A stretch of DNA of 64,000 nucleotides from positions 4,650,001-4,714,000 of the forward strand of contig NVQB01000001.1 of the NCBI GenBank assembly GCA_002319075.1, written 5' to 3'. The position numbers and the translations under genes were made by a program. Below, in pieces: positions 29,993 through 39,609 of this stretch; position 1 is the stretch's first letter; the number at the start of each line of letters is the position of its first letter. The notes under the pieces are model-generated. The model did no database searches. It was given only the letters and a program-made list of their open reading frames with translations, and was not told the DNA's origin. Source of the DNA: Sphingobacteriaceae bacterium (GTDB lineage Bacteria > Bacteroidota > Bacteroidia > B-17B0 > Aurantibacillaceae).

Positions 29993-31135
29993 TTAAGCGC
30001 CTACCTCTTCTTGTAAATGTGAAGGATGTTTTTCATTCAGGCGAAGCATTTTATCATACACCGCTGTCATCTGTTCAATACAAGTTTTAAAATCATAGTT
30101 ATCTAAAACATGTTGTCTGCCGAATTTTCCGAGACTCTTTCTCAACTCAGGTGATTCAATTAATTGCATAATGGCCTTTGCCAGTTGTTGCGCATTTTCT
30201 TTTTCTACCACAATTCCAATATCGCTCACAACTTCTTTTAGTCCGGGAGAATTTGAAACAATAACAGGTTTTCCGCAGGCCATGCCCTCTATTACCGATA
30301 CGCCAAAGCTCTCGTTTACAGTGCTCACATTTAAAAGAATGTCGAGCAGGTTGTGATAAGTCGCTATGTGTGTATAGGAGATTTTTCCTGTGAAGACAAA
30401 AGTTTCCTGCAGATTTTTAGAAGCAATCATTTTTTTATAGTAACTAGAACGTTTGCCGGCACCAATCAGGTAAACCCTTAAACTAGTATCCGGCATACAT
30501 TTTTTTACCAGATCAACAGCTTCTACAATAGTTTTAATACCATACATATCTTCCATGGCCTTTATAGTGCCTAAGCGAATAACATCTCTGTTCTCCTCAG
30601 GCTTTTCGCGCATCGGATAAAATACTTTAGTATCCACACCAAAGGGAATAACGTCAACCTCTTTAGAACTGTACTTCCAAAGTTCTCCCTTCATGACATA
30701 ACTCGTAGATAAAATTTTATCGGCACGCTTAAGGTTAAATTTTAAGATGGCTTTATGAAAAAAAGATTTTTGAGGAAATTCATATATATCAGATCCCCAG
30801 GCTGAAATAATGAAAGGGCTAAATCCGCACAAGCTTCCCAATAAGCCGTAGCTGCTGGCGTAATGCGCATGTACAAGGTCTGGTAAAAAACTTTTAATGC
30901 AGGAGTGGAGATAAGTAATATTAAATACGTACGATAACTTTTGAATAAAGCTGCCTGTTATTTCCTGTGGACCATCGTATAATACCTCAATATTTTGATA
31001 GGGGATGTACCACTGCGTTAGTGATTTGTTTAAACTGAAGATACCGATGTGGTAGCCTTTTTTTGCCAGGCCTATGGCCCATTTTTCTGTATGTGATGAA
31101 GAAATGTCGGCAAGTAATAGAACGCGAGGAGCCAT
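29993..31135 (-). CDS. Glycosyltransferase family 4
   Basis: 380 residues. GT-B fold: an N-terminal domain with VLLLADISSSHTEKWAIGLAKKGYHIGIFS and DLVHAHYASSYGLLGSL, and a C-terminal GT4 signature LLNVSTVNESFGVSVIEGMACGKPVIVSNSPGLKEVV, with the E-x7-E pair that binds the nucleotide-sugar phosphate (ESFGVSVIE). It probably adds a sugar to a lipid carrier or envelope glycan. It stands alone. Start ATG at 31135. Confidence 0.92.
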   Translation of the reverse strand: MAPRVLLLADISSSHTEKWAIGLAKKGYHIGIFSLNKSLTQWYIPYQNIEVLYDGPQEITGSFIQKLSYVFNITYLHSCIKSFLPDLVHAHYASSYGLLGSLCGFSPFIISAWGSDIYEFPQKSFFHKAILKFNLKRADKILSTSYVMKGELWKYSSKEVDVIPFGVDTKVFYPMREKPEENRDVIRLGTIKAMEDMYGIKTIVEAVDLVKKCMPDTSLRVYLIGAGKRSSYYKKMIASKNLQETFVFTGKISYTHIATYHNLLDILLNVSTVNESFGVSVIEGMACGKPVIVSNSPGLKEVVSDIGIVVEKENAQQLAKAIMQLIESPELRKSLGKFGRQHVLDNYDFKTCIEQMTAVYDKMLRLNEKHPSHLQEEVGA

Positions 31136-31562
31136 AATAATGTTTTATAAAACCGGAAAAAAAGTATGCGATTTCTAACTTAATGCCACACACCTAAATA
31201 GAAACAATGCATCTTCTTCGCCGGTTATTTTTTTAGAATGAATTCTAAGGTTTGACTTTACAATTCAACGAAAGTTTAATCTTAAAGAACTTTACTTTTA
31301 GAAAACCGGAATAAAAGAGTATGGAAAAAAACCTTTTGCAAGGCGAAATAACTCTTTCATCCCGGTCGTATCTAAACCTGCATAAAGGTAAAACAGGCAT
31401 CAACTGATTTAAAACGCAATATAAGTTCAAGCTTTTTTTACCGATGATTGCCCCTAATTAGTCTTTGGATTTTTTTAATACCCGTAAAAAGTCAAACTTT
31501 TTATATTTGTATAACGAATCAACCAACGACTTTACTTCGTTTTAATTGTACTTTTAGCAACA
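31136..31562. other. Intergenic region between divergent genes
   Basis: 427 bp without a supported gene. It holds the -7 box for the M1 peptidase (31502-31509) and a small palindrome TTAGAA-TGAA-TTCTAA near 31231-31247. Distant CCGGTT and AACCGG arms flank an AT-rich stretch at about 31219-31310. Nothing else is recognised. Confidence 0.5.
31502..31509 (+). promoter_or_regulatory. Bacteroidota -7 promoter box
   Basis: TATATTTG, exact to TAnnTTTG, 53 bp upstream of the M1 peptidase ATG. Confidence 0.6.
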
Positions 31563-33194
31563 ATGAATTCACGAATTATTTCCTTTCCTGTTTTAACGCT
31601 GCTGTTGATGATTTCAACGGTAATAAAGACTCAAACTTACACACACGCAGACACTTTAAAAGGAACGGTCTCGGCTGAGCGCGCCTGGTGGGACGTTCTG
31701 CATTATGATCTGGATGTTACTTTTAATAATGCAGATAGTAGTTTGAAAGGAGTTAATAAAATAACTTATAAAGTTTTAGGAACGAATGCAAAATTGCAAC
31801 TTGATCTTATGACGCCCATGATTCTTGATAGTGTTCTTCTGGATTCTAAAAAGTGCAGTGTTGAACGGGATGGTAACGCGCATTTTATTTATATCGGTGA
31901 AATACAAAAGAAGAATGACCTTAAAACCATTGTCGCTTACTTTCATGGTAAGCCCCGCGTAGCTAAACTTCCCCCCTGGGAAGGCGGTGTTATCTGGTCA
32001 CGTGATCTAAAAGGAAATCCATGGATCTCGATCGCCTGTCAGGGAATGGCTGCGCAGGTTTGGTTTCCTAACAAAGACCATATGTATGATGAAGTAGATA
32101 GTGCTTCCGTTCATATTACTGCTCCCCAGGGTTTGGTAGCGGTTGCCAACGGCCGGTTAAAATCTTCAAAAGTCAACGCTGACCAATCAGAAACGTATTT
32201 CTGGAAAGTTGTAAATCCTATCAATAATTATAACATCATTCCTTACATCGGCAAATACACCAACTTTACGGATACCATTCGTGGTGAGAAAGGATTACTG
32301 GATCTTTCCTATTGGGTGCTTGAAGGAAACGAAGCCAGGGCAAAAAAACAATTTCAACAAGCTAAAACCATGTTGCATTGTTTTGAATACTGGTTTGGAC
32401 CTTACCCTTTTTACGAAGACAGTTATAAGTTGGTAGAAGCGCCTTTTCTTGGCATGGAACACCAAAGTGATATAGCTTATGGAAATGATTTTATGAATGG
32501 TTACAAAGGACGGGACCTTTCGCTTACCGGATGGGGCTTTAAATGGGATTTTATCATTGTGCACGAATCGGGGCACGAATGGTTCGGAAATAGCATCACT
32601 GCTAAAGACGTGGCAGATAACTGGATTCATGAAAGCTTTACGGCTTACGCTGAAAATTTATACACCGAATATTTGTATGGGAAAAAAGCAGGGGCAGAAT
32701 ATGTGATCGGCACACGCAAAGCAATAGCAAATGATAAACCCATCATAAGCGACTATAATGTAAACGCTGGAGGCTCTATAGATCTATATTACAAAGGGGC
32801 AAATATGTTGCATGCTATGCGACAGATCGTAAACAACGATTCTTTATGGCGTGAAATGTTACGCGACTTAAACAGAACATTCTGGCATCAGACAGTAAGT
32901 ACCAAGCAGATAGAAATTTATATGGCCGCTTATTTGCGACTTGATCTTCAAAAAATATTCGATCAGTATTTAAGAACCACAAAGGTGCCTGAACTCGAAT
33001 ACAAAGTCGTAAAAGACAAATTGCTGTACCGCTGGACCAATTGCGTAAAAGGATTTAACATGCCTTTAAAAGTTAGCGCTTCACAAAAAGAATTTGTGTT
33101 AAAGCCTACCGATAAATGGCAGTCTGTTTCTTTTGATGATACTTTCCTTAACGCGGATGTAAATTTTTATGTCACTACAAAAAGACTGGAGTAG
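31563..33194 (+). CDS. M1 family metallopeptidase (short form)
   Basis: 543 residues. A signal peptide (MNSRIISFPVLTLLLMISTVIKTQ), an N-terminal beta domain, then the thermolysin-like catalytic domain. The substrate-anchoring motif LGMEHQ is at 296-301 (in place of GAMEN). Zinc motif HESGHEWFGN with H334, E335 and H338, and third ligand E357 (NWIHESFTAYAE). It lacks the large C-terminal helical domain of aminopeptidase N, ending in a short beta domain. Predicted periplasmic aminopeptidase. A -7 box lies upstream. Confidence 0.93.
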   Translation: MNSRIISFPVLTLLLMISTVIKTQTYTHADTLKGTVSAERAWWDVLHYDLDVTFNNADSSLKGVNKITYKVLGTNAKLQLDLMTPMILDSVLLDSKKCSVERDGNAHFIYIGEIQKKNDLKTIVAYFHGKPRVAKLPPWEGGVIWSRDLKGNPWISIACQGMAAQVWFPNKDHMYDEVDSASVHITAPQGLVAVANGRLKSSKVNADQSETYFWKVVNPINNYNIIPYIGKYTNFTDTIRGEKGLLDLSYWVLEGNEARAKKQFQQAKTMLHCFEYWFGPYPFYEDSYKLVEAPFLGMEHQSDIAYGNDFMNGYKGRDLSLTGWGFKWDFIIVHESGHEWFGNSITAKDVADNWIHESFTAYAENLYTEYLYGKKAGAEYVIGTRKAIANDKPIISDYNVNAGGSIDLYYKGANMLHAMRQIVNNDSLWREMLRDLNRTFWHQTVSTKQIEIYMAAYLRLDLQKIFDQYLRTTKVPELEYKVVKDKLLYRWTNCVKGFNMPLKVSASQKEFVLKPTDKWQSVSFDDTFLNADVNFYVTTKRLE

Positions 33195-33348
33195 TGGATC
33201 TTTGCAAGTTGATGTCCTTTGATAAAAGCTCGTTCTTAACAATTTGGTAACCTGTTTTTTGGAGTACTACCACATTTCGGGTATTGTTTATAATTGATCT
33301 AAATAAGATCTTTGCTGCGGAAAACAATCTAAACCAAATCGAATAAAA

Positions 33349-34491
33349 ATGAAAAGAATTAACCCTGTCCTTTTAGCGGCTCTTTCCACTTTCGTGGTAT
33401 TTACAAACTGTAAAAAAGACGAGAAAGATCCTGAACCTGAACCAGTTGTTGAAACTCCGGCTAGCTATACTGTGCCTGTAACTTATGACTTCGGGGCAAA
33501 CATGAGCCTTACAAGTTCGAACCAGCGTGTGGCTATGTTCAGAGAACTTATTACTTATGTAAGATCTACTCATACTGCCACTGCAAATGTTACTCTCTCA
33601 GAGCAAAAAATGATAAATATGTTTTCCAATACAGGAAACCCTTTTGCTGATGCTGGAAATTTAGGGTTAAATGCGAGTGGAATTTCATTGAAAGAAAAAA
33701 CCAACAATATCTACGGGGCTGCACAGGAATTAGAAGCGATTTTTAAAGAAGCTGCGACCGTTAGTCAAACAACCGTTAGTGGAACAAATGGAACTGCCGG
33801 TAAAGTACTAGGCCCTGTGCCAACCACTACAGGAGCTGTTCAGGCTGCTTATTTAATGAGTTCGAAAGGTTTTGAATACAAAGAACTTGTTGAAAAAGGC
33901 GGAATGGGTGCTTTAATGTATTCTGAAGCAATGACACTTCTTAAAAATATTGGCAGCTATGATAACACAACCGTGATTGCCGGTAAGGGTACTGCTATGG
34001 AACATGCATGGGACGAGGCTTTTGGTTATTTCTCAGTTCCGGTTAGTTTTCCAACTACTACTACAGGTGTTGCTTATTGGGGAAGTTACTGTAATTCTGT
34101 AAACGGTGTTCTTGGTACCAACGCAACTATCATGAATGCCTGGTTAAAAGGTCGCGCTGCTATCAGTAACAAAGACGTGGCCGGTCGTGATGCGGCGCGT
34201 GACATTGTTGTAGCTACCTGGGAAAAAGTGGGTGCGGCACGTTTTATCACTTACATGAAACAAGCGAAAACAAATTTTGCAAACGACGGTGCACGCAATC
34301 ATTCTTTATCTGAAGGTGTTGGTTTTATCCGCGCATTCAAATACAATCCGGCTAAAACTATATCTGATGGAGACATTAACCTTTTAATGGGATACATCGG
34401 AAGCAATTTATACGAAGTAACGGAAACTAACATCCAGCTTTCAATTGATAAGATGGCTGCGGTATTTAACCTTGATGCTACTAAACTTTAA
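33349..34491 (+). CDS. DUF4856 domain lipoprotein (imelysin-like, putative iron acquisition)
   Basis: 380 residues. Lipoprotein signal ending FTNC (Cys at 22) followed by an acidic, Pro-rich linker (KKDEKDPEPEPVVETPA). The body contains NQRVAMFRELITYVRS, AQELEAIFKEAA, GKGTAMEHAWDEAFGYFSVP and FITYMKQAKTNFANDGARNHSLSEGVGFIRAFKYN, the DUF4856 pattern. This family is imelysin-like and is repeatedly found beside imelysin genes, so surface or periplasmic iron binding is inferred. First gene of the rightward metal-uptake cluster. A terminator-like hairpin separates it from the imelysin gene. Confidence 0.88.
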   Translation: MKRINPVLLAALSTFVVFTNCKKDEKDPEPEPVVETPASYTVPVTYDFGANMSLTSSNQRVAMFRELITYVRSTHTATANVTLSEQKMINMFSNTGNPFADAGNLGLNASGISLKEKTNNIYGAAQELEAIFKEAATVSQTTVSGTNGTAGKVLGPVPTTTGAVQAAYLMSSKGFEYKELVEKGGMGALMYSEAMTLLKNIGSYDNTTVIAGKGTAMEHAWDEAFGYFSVPVSFPTTTTGVAYWGSYCNSVNGVLGTNATIMNAWLKGRAAISNKDVAGRDAARDIVVATWEKVGAARFITYMKQAKTNFANDGARNHSLSEGVGFIRAFKYNPAKTISDGDINLLMGYIGSNLYEVTETNIQLSIDKMAAVFNLDATKL

Positions 34492-34506
34492 TACATAGTT
34501 ACTTAC

Positions 34507-34544
34507 ACAAAAACAGATCTGGTTTTTTCCGGATCTGTTTTTGT
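34507..34544 (+). terminator. Hairpin between DUF4856 and imelysin genes
   Basis: Arms ACAAAAACAGATC (34507-34519) and GATCTGTTTTTGT (34532-34544), loop T-rich. The right arm carries its own T-run. It lies 23 bp before the imelysin ATG, so it may be a partial terminator that sets a ratio between the two products. Confidence 0.75.
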
Positions 34545-34567
34545 ATTTTATTACAAAACACCGCAAC

Positions 34568-35698
34568 ATGATTTTTACTAAAAATAAGCTTATAAAATCC
34601 TTCACCGGCGTACTTTTACTGGCTTCCCTTACGCTTATTGTTTGTTGCAAAAAGAAAGATTCAAAGAAAGAAGAAACGCCTGCAGACGAAACGTTTGATA
34701 AACAGGCTCTGCTAACCAACCTGGCAGACAATCTTATTTTACCGGCATATAATGAATTTAAGACAGCATTAGATAGCGTTACACAAACATTCGAAACGTT
34801 TAAAGTTTCCGGGTCCAAATCTGATTTTTTAAGCGTAAGACAAAAATTTGCTATCGCCTATTTAAAATATCAGCGCATCAGTATCTTCGGCTTTGGTCCG
34901 GGTGAGGATGCCGGTGTAAGAACAAATTTTAATATTTTTCCCTGCGACACAACTAAAATAAAAGCAAATATCAGCTCTGGAACCTATAACCTTTCTTCGG
35001 CTACAAACTTTGCCTGCAAAGGCTTACCGGCGCTTGATTACCTTTTTTACGACCTTAATAGATCGGATGATGTGATTGTTCAATCCTTCACTGATGCAAA
35101 ACGCAAAGCTTATGTTAGTGATGTTATTGGTGAAATGTCGGCGAAGCTGGCTACCGTTATTACAACCTGGAATTCAACCTACCGCACAACATTTGTAAAT
35201 TCTTTGAGTACAGATGTAGGAAGTTCTTTGGGCTATGTAATCAACCAAATTAATTATGAACTTGATTATTTAAAGAATTCAAAAATAGCAACACCTTTGG
35301 GTTTGAGAAGTGCCGGAACTCCCTTACCAGCCAATAGTGAAGCATATTATGGCCAACAATCCATGCAGTATGCTTTAGAAACTTTAAACATGATGGAAAA
35401 TGTTTACCTTGGCAGAAGTTTAAAAAATGCAGACGGCTTGGGCTTTGACGACTACCTCGATCATTTGGGAGTAATGCATGTGGATGTTTCATTGAATACG
35501 GCTATAAAAAGCCAGTTTGGAGTGGCACGCGCAAAATTTACTGCGGTTGGAAATCCTCTTTCAGAAAAAGTTTTGACAACTCCAACTGTTGTAAATGAAG
35601 CCTATACGGAATTAGTGAAATTATTAGTGTTATTAAAAACAGATATGCCGTCCAGTCTTGGAGTGGTTATTACATATCAGGATGGAGACGGCGATTAA
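34568..35698 (+). CDS. Imelysin family lipoprotein
   Basis: 376 residues from the ATG at 34568; the upstream TTG at 34541 falls inside the hairpin and would spoil the signal peptide. The signal ends LIVC (C27) with KKKDSKKEE following. Family features: a double four-helix bundle, the GPGEDAGVRTNFNIFPCD region in place of GxHxxE-type motifs, and CKGLPALDYLFYD and YALETLNMMENVYLGRSL helices. Imelysins (IrpA/ICMP) act in iron acquisition, probably binding metal in the periplasm. The 3' end overlaps the HTTM gene by 17 bp. Confidence 0.92.
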   Translation: MIFTKNKLIKSFTGVLLLASLTLIVCCKKKDSKKEETPADETFDKQALLTNLADNLILPAYNEFKTALDSVTQTFETFKVSGSKSDFLSVRQKFAIAYLKYQRISIFGFGPGEDAGVRTNFNIFPCDTTKIKANISSGTYNLSSATNFACKGLPALDYLFYDLNRSDDVIVQSFTDAKRKAYVSDVIGEMSAKLATVITTWNSTYRTTFVNSLSTDVGSSLGYVINQINYELDYLKNSKIATPLGLRSAGTPLPANSEAYYGQQSMQYALETLNMMENVYLGRSLKNADGLGFDDYLDHLGVMHVDVSLNTAIKSQFGVARAKFTAVGNPLSEKVLTTPTVVNEAYTELVKLLVLLKTDMPSSLGVVITYQDGDGD

Positions 35699-37028
35699 AC
35701 GCCTTTTAAAATATTTAAGTTTCCCCGTAAACATTGCCCCGCTGGTTATCTTCAGGATTGCCTTCGGGGCATTGATGTTTATTTCTATCAGCCGTTTTAT
35801 CTATAAAGGCTGGGTTTATTCCATGTATATTCAACCGAAACTATTTTTCCCCTATTATGGTTTCGAATGGGTAAAGCCTTTTTCGGCAATGGGCATGTAC
35901 CTTGTTTTTGCACTTTTGTTGTTGTGTAGTCTGGGAATTATTTTGGGTGCCTTGTATCGTGTTTGCATCCTGACATTTTTCGTTTTGTTTACCTATGTGG
36001 AGCTCATCGACAAAACAAACTATCTCAACCATTATTATTTTGTGAGTATCGTCTCTTTTCTTTTGATTTTTTGTCCTGCCTCAGATAATTTTTCGCTGGA
36101 TACAAAAATTTTCAGAAAGGAAGAGCATTTCACTATTCCACGATTTTACATTTTTATGCTTCAGTTGCAGATGTTTTTGGTTTATTTTTTTGCAGGTGTT
36201 GCAAAACTAAATGCCGATTGGTTGTTTGATGCAAAACCTCTCAGTATATGGCTTCCGGCGTTTTCTCATTTTCCGGTTATTGGAGGGTTTATGGAAGAAA
36301 AATGGCTGGCCTATGTTTTTTGTTGGTTTGGCTGCACTTATGATCTTCTTATAGGGTTTTTGTTATTCAATCGCAGAACTGTTAACGCCGCCTACCTGGC
36401 TGTACTTATTTTTCACCTGGCAACTGCTTTGTTTTTTAATATTGGCATGTTTCCTTACATCATGATCACCATCACCAGTATTTTCTTTAAAGAAGAATTT
36501 CATATAAAATTACTTCACGGTTTAAAAAAACTGACGTCTTATAAAACACACCTCGCCGAAAAATTTGAATCGAATCCTTTAAAGAAATGGATTCCAGCAT
36601 TTTTTCTACTGTATTTTGTTTTCCAATTTGTTATGCCTTTTCGTTATCTGCTTTATCCAGGCAAGTTATTCTGGACCGAACAAGGGTATCGTTTTTCGTG
36701 GCGTGTAATGTTGATGGAAAAAGCAGGCAGCGCTTTTTTTTATGTAAAAGATACAGCAACAGGACGGCAAACCATTATCGATAATAAAGAGTATCTCACG
36801 TTTATGCAGGAAAAAATGATGGCGACACAACCTGATATGATGGTAGATTATGCGAAATTTTTGAAAAAGGAATACCAGGCCAAAGGTTTTACCAATGCCA
36901 GTGTTTATGCGCAAAGCTATGTTACCATGAATGGGTCAGGATCGCGCGAATTTATTGATCCTACAATTGATCTTTCGGCGCAAAGCAATTCTATTTTTGT
37001 TTCTAAAACCTGGGTTAAGAGTTACTAG
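35682..37028 (+). CDS. HTTM domain membrane protein
   Basis: 448 residues from the ATG at 35682, which lies inside the imelysin gene (17-bp overlap). About 8-9 membrane segments followed by a cytoplasmic or periplasmic tail. The HTTM (vitamin K-dependent gamma-carboxylase-like) pattern is seen in ISRFIYKGWVYSMYIQPKLFFPYYGFEWV, NYLNHYYFVSIVSFLLIFCPA and QLQMFLVYFFAGVAKLNADWL. Only a few prokaryotic HTTM proteins have been studied and a carboxylase activity is not established for them. Position between imelysin and receptor genes suggests a role in the same metal-uptake process, perhaps modifying the lipoproteins; this is inference. Confidence 0.9.
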   Translation: METAIKRLLKYLSFPVNIAPLVIFRIAFGALMFISISRFIYKGWVYSMYIQPKLFFPYYGFEWVKPFSAMGMYLVFALLLLCSLGIILGALYRVCILTFFVLFTYVELIDKTNYLNHYYFVSIVSFLLIFCPASDNFSLDTKIFRKEEHFTIPRFYIFMLQLQMFLVYFFAGVAKLNADWLFDAKPLSIWLPAFSHFPVIGGFMEEKWLAYVFCWFGCTYDLLIGFLLFNRRTVNAAYLAVLIFHLATALFFNIGMFPYIMITITSIFFKEEFHIKLLHGLKKLTSYKTHLAEKFESNPLKKWIPAFFLLYFVFQFVMPFRYLLYPGKLFWTEQGYRFSWRVMLMEKAGSAFFYVKDTATGRQTIIDNKEYLTFMQEKMMATQPDMMVDYAKFLKKEYQAKGFTNASVYAQSYVTMNGSGSREFIDPTIDLSAQSNSIFVSKTWVKSY

Positions 37029-39439
37029 TGAAAGCGTTTTATCTGCAAATATTTATTTTTCTGAATCTGACTTTTTTTTCGCAGACTAAAGTTACTGTGA
37101 GCGGCTCCATACAGAATTCTCAATCGGGTTCTTTTGTTAAGTCTGCAATTATTTCCCTCGATAATGTTACGGTAAGCGCCGATTCCAACGGCTACTTTAA
37201 ACTGGAGGCAATGCCGAATGCTTTATCACATCTAAAAATAAAACACGCTGGATTTAAGGCGTATTCCATCTACATAAATTTTAAGAAAGATACTGCGCTC
37301 AGTATTTTTATGGAACCTGATCTTATTTCATTAGAAGAAATAACCATCCAGGCTGAAAAAGATAACAGTTTCGGTATATCGCGTTTAAACAATGTAGAAG
37401 GCACAACAATTTACGCCGGAAAAAAATCAGAAGCCATTTATGTTCAGGATTTAAACGCAAATCTTGCATCTAATAATAGTCGCCAGATTTTTTCAAAAAT
37501 TCCGGGCATAAATGTTTTCGAAAACGATGGTTCGGGAGCAACCATAGGAATAGGAGGAAGGGGACTCGATCCTAACAGGATCTCCAATTTTAATGTTCGC
37601 CAGAATGGGTATGATATTTCTGCTGACGCGCTGGGCTATCCCGAAAGTTATTACACGCCGCCAACCGAGGCTATCGAACGCATCGAGATCTTAAGAGGCG
37701 CCGCGGCTTTACAATTTGGAACGCAATTTGGCGGCATGATCAATTATAAATTTGCTGAAGCGCCTGCCGATAAAAAAATAGCGGGTAACTTTAGACAGAC
37801 AGGCGGCTCTTATGGTTTTGTTAACTCTTTTAACCAGCTATATGGTACAGTCAAAAAACTTTCTTACAATGTGTTTTACCAGTATAAGCATTATGATGGA
37901 TGGAGAGCCAGGTCAGAGCTCAATAGTCACACTGCTTTTGGAAGTTTAAAATACCAATTCACTGAGAGGTTTGCAGTAAAAGCGGAATATACCAAATTAA
38001 ATTACCTTGCCCAGCAACCGGGAGGACTTACCGATAAACAATTTGAGTCAGATAATTCTTTGGTGACCCGCTATAGGAACTGGTTTAAAGTCAACTGGAA
38101 TTTAGTTTCAGTAAGCGCAGATTATAAATTGAACGATAGAACGCGCATTGATCTAAGAACGTTTGGATTGTATGCCGGAAGAGATGCTTTAGGAGTGTTG
38201 GGTCGCGCCAACCGCCAGGACGATACCAGTGCGAATAGGAATTTATTAAGTGACGTTTACAAAAATTATGGTGCAGAGTTTCGTTTTTTACACCGTTACA
38301 CATGGTTGAAGAATAACAGTCATTTCTTAATTGGGGCCAGGTACTATCATGGGCAAACGGTGAGGCGGCAAGGCGATGCAGATAAAAGCAATAAAGCCTC
38401 TTTCACATTTTTACATCCAGACAATCTTGAAAATTCTTCCTACACTTTTCCGTCGCGCAACTACGCTGTGTTTATTGAAAATATCCTTCAACTTACAAAA
38501 AAATGGATGATCACTCCGGGCTTACGTTACGAATACATCAATACTGCCTCTCAGGGATATTACCGTCTTATTAATAAAGATCTTGCAGGAAATAATCTGC
38601 TGGATCAAAAAATAGAAGACACTCGTAAAAGTGAGCGTCATTTCTTATTGGCCGGCATGGGCACACAGTTCAAACTTAATAAAGCAATTGAGTGTTATGC
38701 CAACTTTAGTCAGAATTACCGCGCCATAAACTTTAACGATATGCGGGTTGAAAATCCCAATTTTCAGGTAGACCCAAATATCAAAGATGAGAAAGGATTT
38801 ACAATAGACGGAGGATTTCGAGGTATTATAAAAGATGTTTTATATTTTGATGCCAGCGTTTTTTATTTAGGATACAATAAAAGAATTGGTACTACCTTGA
38901 TTGTAAATCCGCAGACCTTTCAACTTATCCGCTATCGCACAAACATTGGCAGGAGTCGTACACAGGGGGTTGAAGCTTTTGCTGAACTGGATTGGATAAA
39001 ACTCATTACGAAAAAATCAGCTCACAAATTTTCGACCTTCGTAAATTTCTCAGTCATTGATGCAAAGTATATCAGCAACGAAAAAGCATACGATGGCAAA
39101 ATCGTAGAATTTGTACCTAAAACTATTTTGAGAACAGGATTTACTTATGCTTATAAAAAGTTCGGAATGACTTGTCAATATTCACATACGGGCGATCAGT
39201 TTTCAGAAGCAACGAATTCCACCAGCGACAGAGACGGGGGAATTTATGGAATAATTCCAGCTTACAGTATCGTCGATCTTTCTGCAAATTACACGTATAA
39301 AAAAGTGGGTATCATAGCCGGAATTAATAATATGGCCAACTCCAAGTATTTTACACGAAGAGCAGAAGGGTATCCCGGACCCGGTATCATTCCTGCCGAT
39401 CCCATCAATTTTTATGTGACTTTGAGGGTTAAGTTTTAG
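37028..39439 (+). CDS. TonB-dependent receptor, FecA-like
   Basis: 803 residues, GTG start overlapping the last base of the HTTM stop. Signal peptide about 1-19, carboxypeptidase-like domain about 22-97, plug domain with RQIFSKIPGINVFENDGSG, IGIGGRGLDPNRISNFNVRQNG and IERIEILRGAAALQFGTQFGGMINY, then a 22-strand barrel ending in Phe (NFYVTLRVKF). Similar to ferric-citrate/Fe-siderophore receptors. It would move ferric complexes through the outer membrane, driven by TonB. Last gene of the rightward cluster. Confidence 0.95.
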   Translation: MKAFYLQIFIFLNLTFFSQTKVTVSGSIQNSQSGSFVKSAIISLDNVTVSADSNGYFKLEAMPNALSHLKIKHAGFKAYSIYINFKKDTALSIFMEPDLISLEEITIQAEKDNSFGISRLNNVEGTTIYAGKKSEAIYVQDLNANLASNNSRQIFSKIPGINVFENDGSGATIGIGGRGLDPNRISNFNVRQNGYDISADALGYPESYYTPPTEAIERIEILRGAAALQFGTQFGGMINYKFAEAPADKKIAGNFRQTGGSYGFVNSFNQLYGTVKKLSYNVFYQYKHYDGWRARSELNSHTAFGSLKYQFTERFAVKAEYTKLNYLAQQPGGLTDKQFESDNSLVTRYRNWFKVNWNLVSVSADYKLNDRTRIDLRTFGLYAGRDALGVLGRANRQDDTSANRNLLSDVYKNYGAEFRFLHRYTWLKNNSHFLIGARYYHGQTVRRQGDADKSNKASFTFLHPDNLENSSYTFPSRNYAVFIENILQLTKKWMITPGLRYEYINTASQGYYRLINKDLAGNNLLDQKIEDTRKSERHFLLAGMGTQFKLNKAIECYANFSQNYRAINFNDMRVENPNFQVDPNIKDEKGFTIDGGFRGIIKDVLYFDASVFYLGYNKRIGTTLIVNPQTFQLIRYRTNIGRSRTQGVEAFAELDWIKLITKKSAHKFSTFVNFSVIDAKYISNEKAYDGKIVEFVPKTILRTGFTYAYKKFGMTCQYSHTGDQFSEATNSTSDRDGGIYGIIPAYSIVDLSANYTYKKVGIIAGINNMANSKYFTRRAEGYPGPGIIPADPINFYVTLRVKF

Positions 39440-39454
39440 GTGTGCGCGAAAACT

Positions 39455-39551
39455 GACGCAGATTTCACAGATGCTTTTAACTTCCTGCAAGCGAATTGAT
39501 TTATCTGATTTTTATGCGCACAGATCTGTGTTATCGGCTTTAATCTGCGTC
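39455..39551. repeat. Palindromic intergenic element (97 bp)
   Basis: Perfect 10-bp terminal inverted repeats GACGCAGATT (39455-39464) and AATCTGCGTC (39542-39551), with an internal perfect 12-bp palindrome CACAGATCTGTG (39519-39530). It lies between convergent genes. The CGCAGATTTCACAGAT-type sequence is known as a frequent intergenic motif in many Bacteroidota genomes, so this looks like a dispersed palindromic or MITE-like element. Confidence 0.75.
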
Positions 39552-39609
39552 AAACTTTAAGCATACAGATTCTTGCGATCAACGAATCTGATAGTTATAG
39601 AATCTGCAA

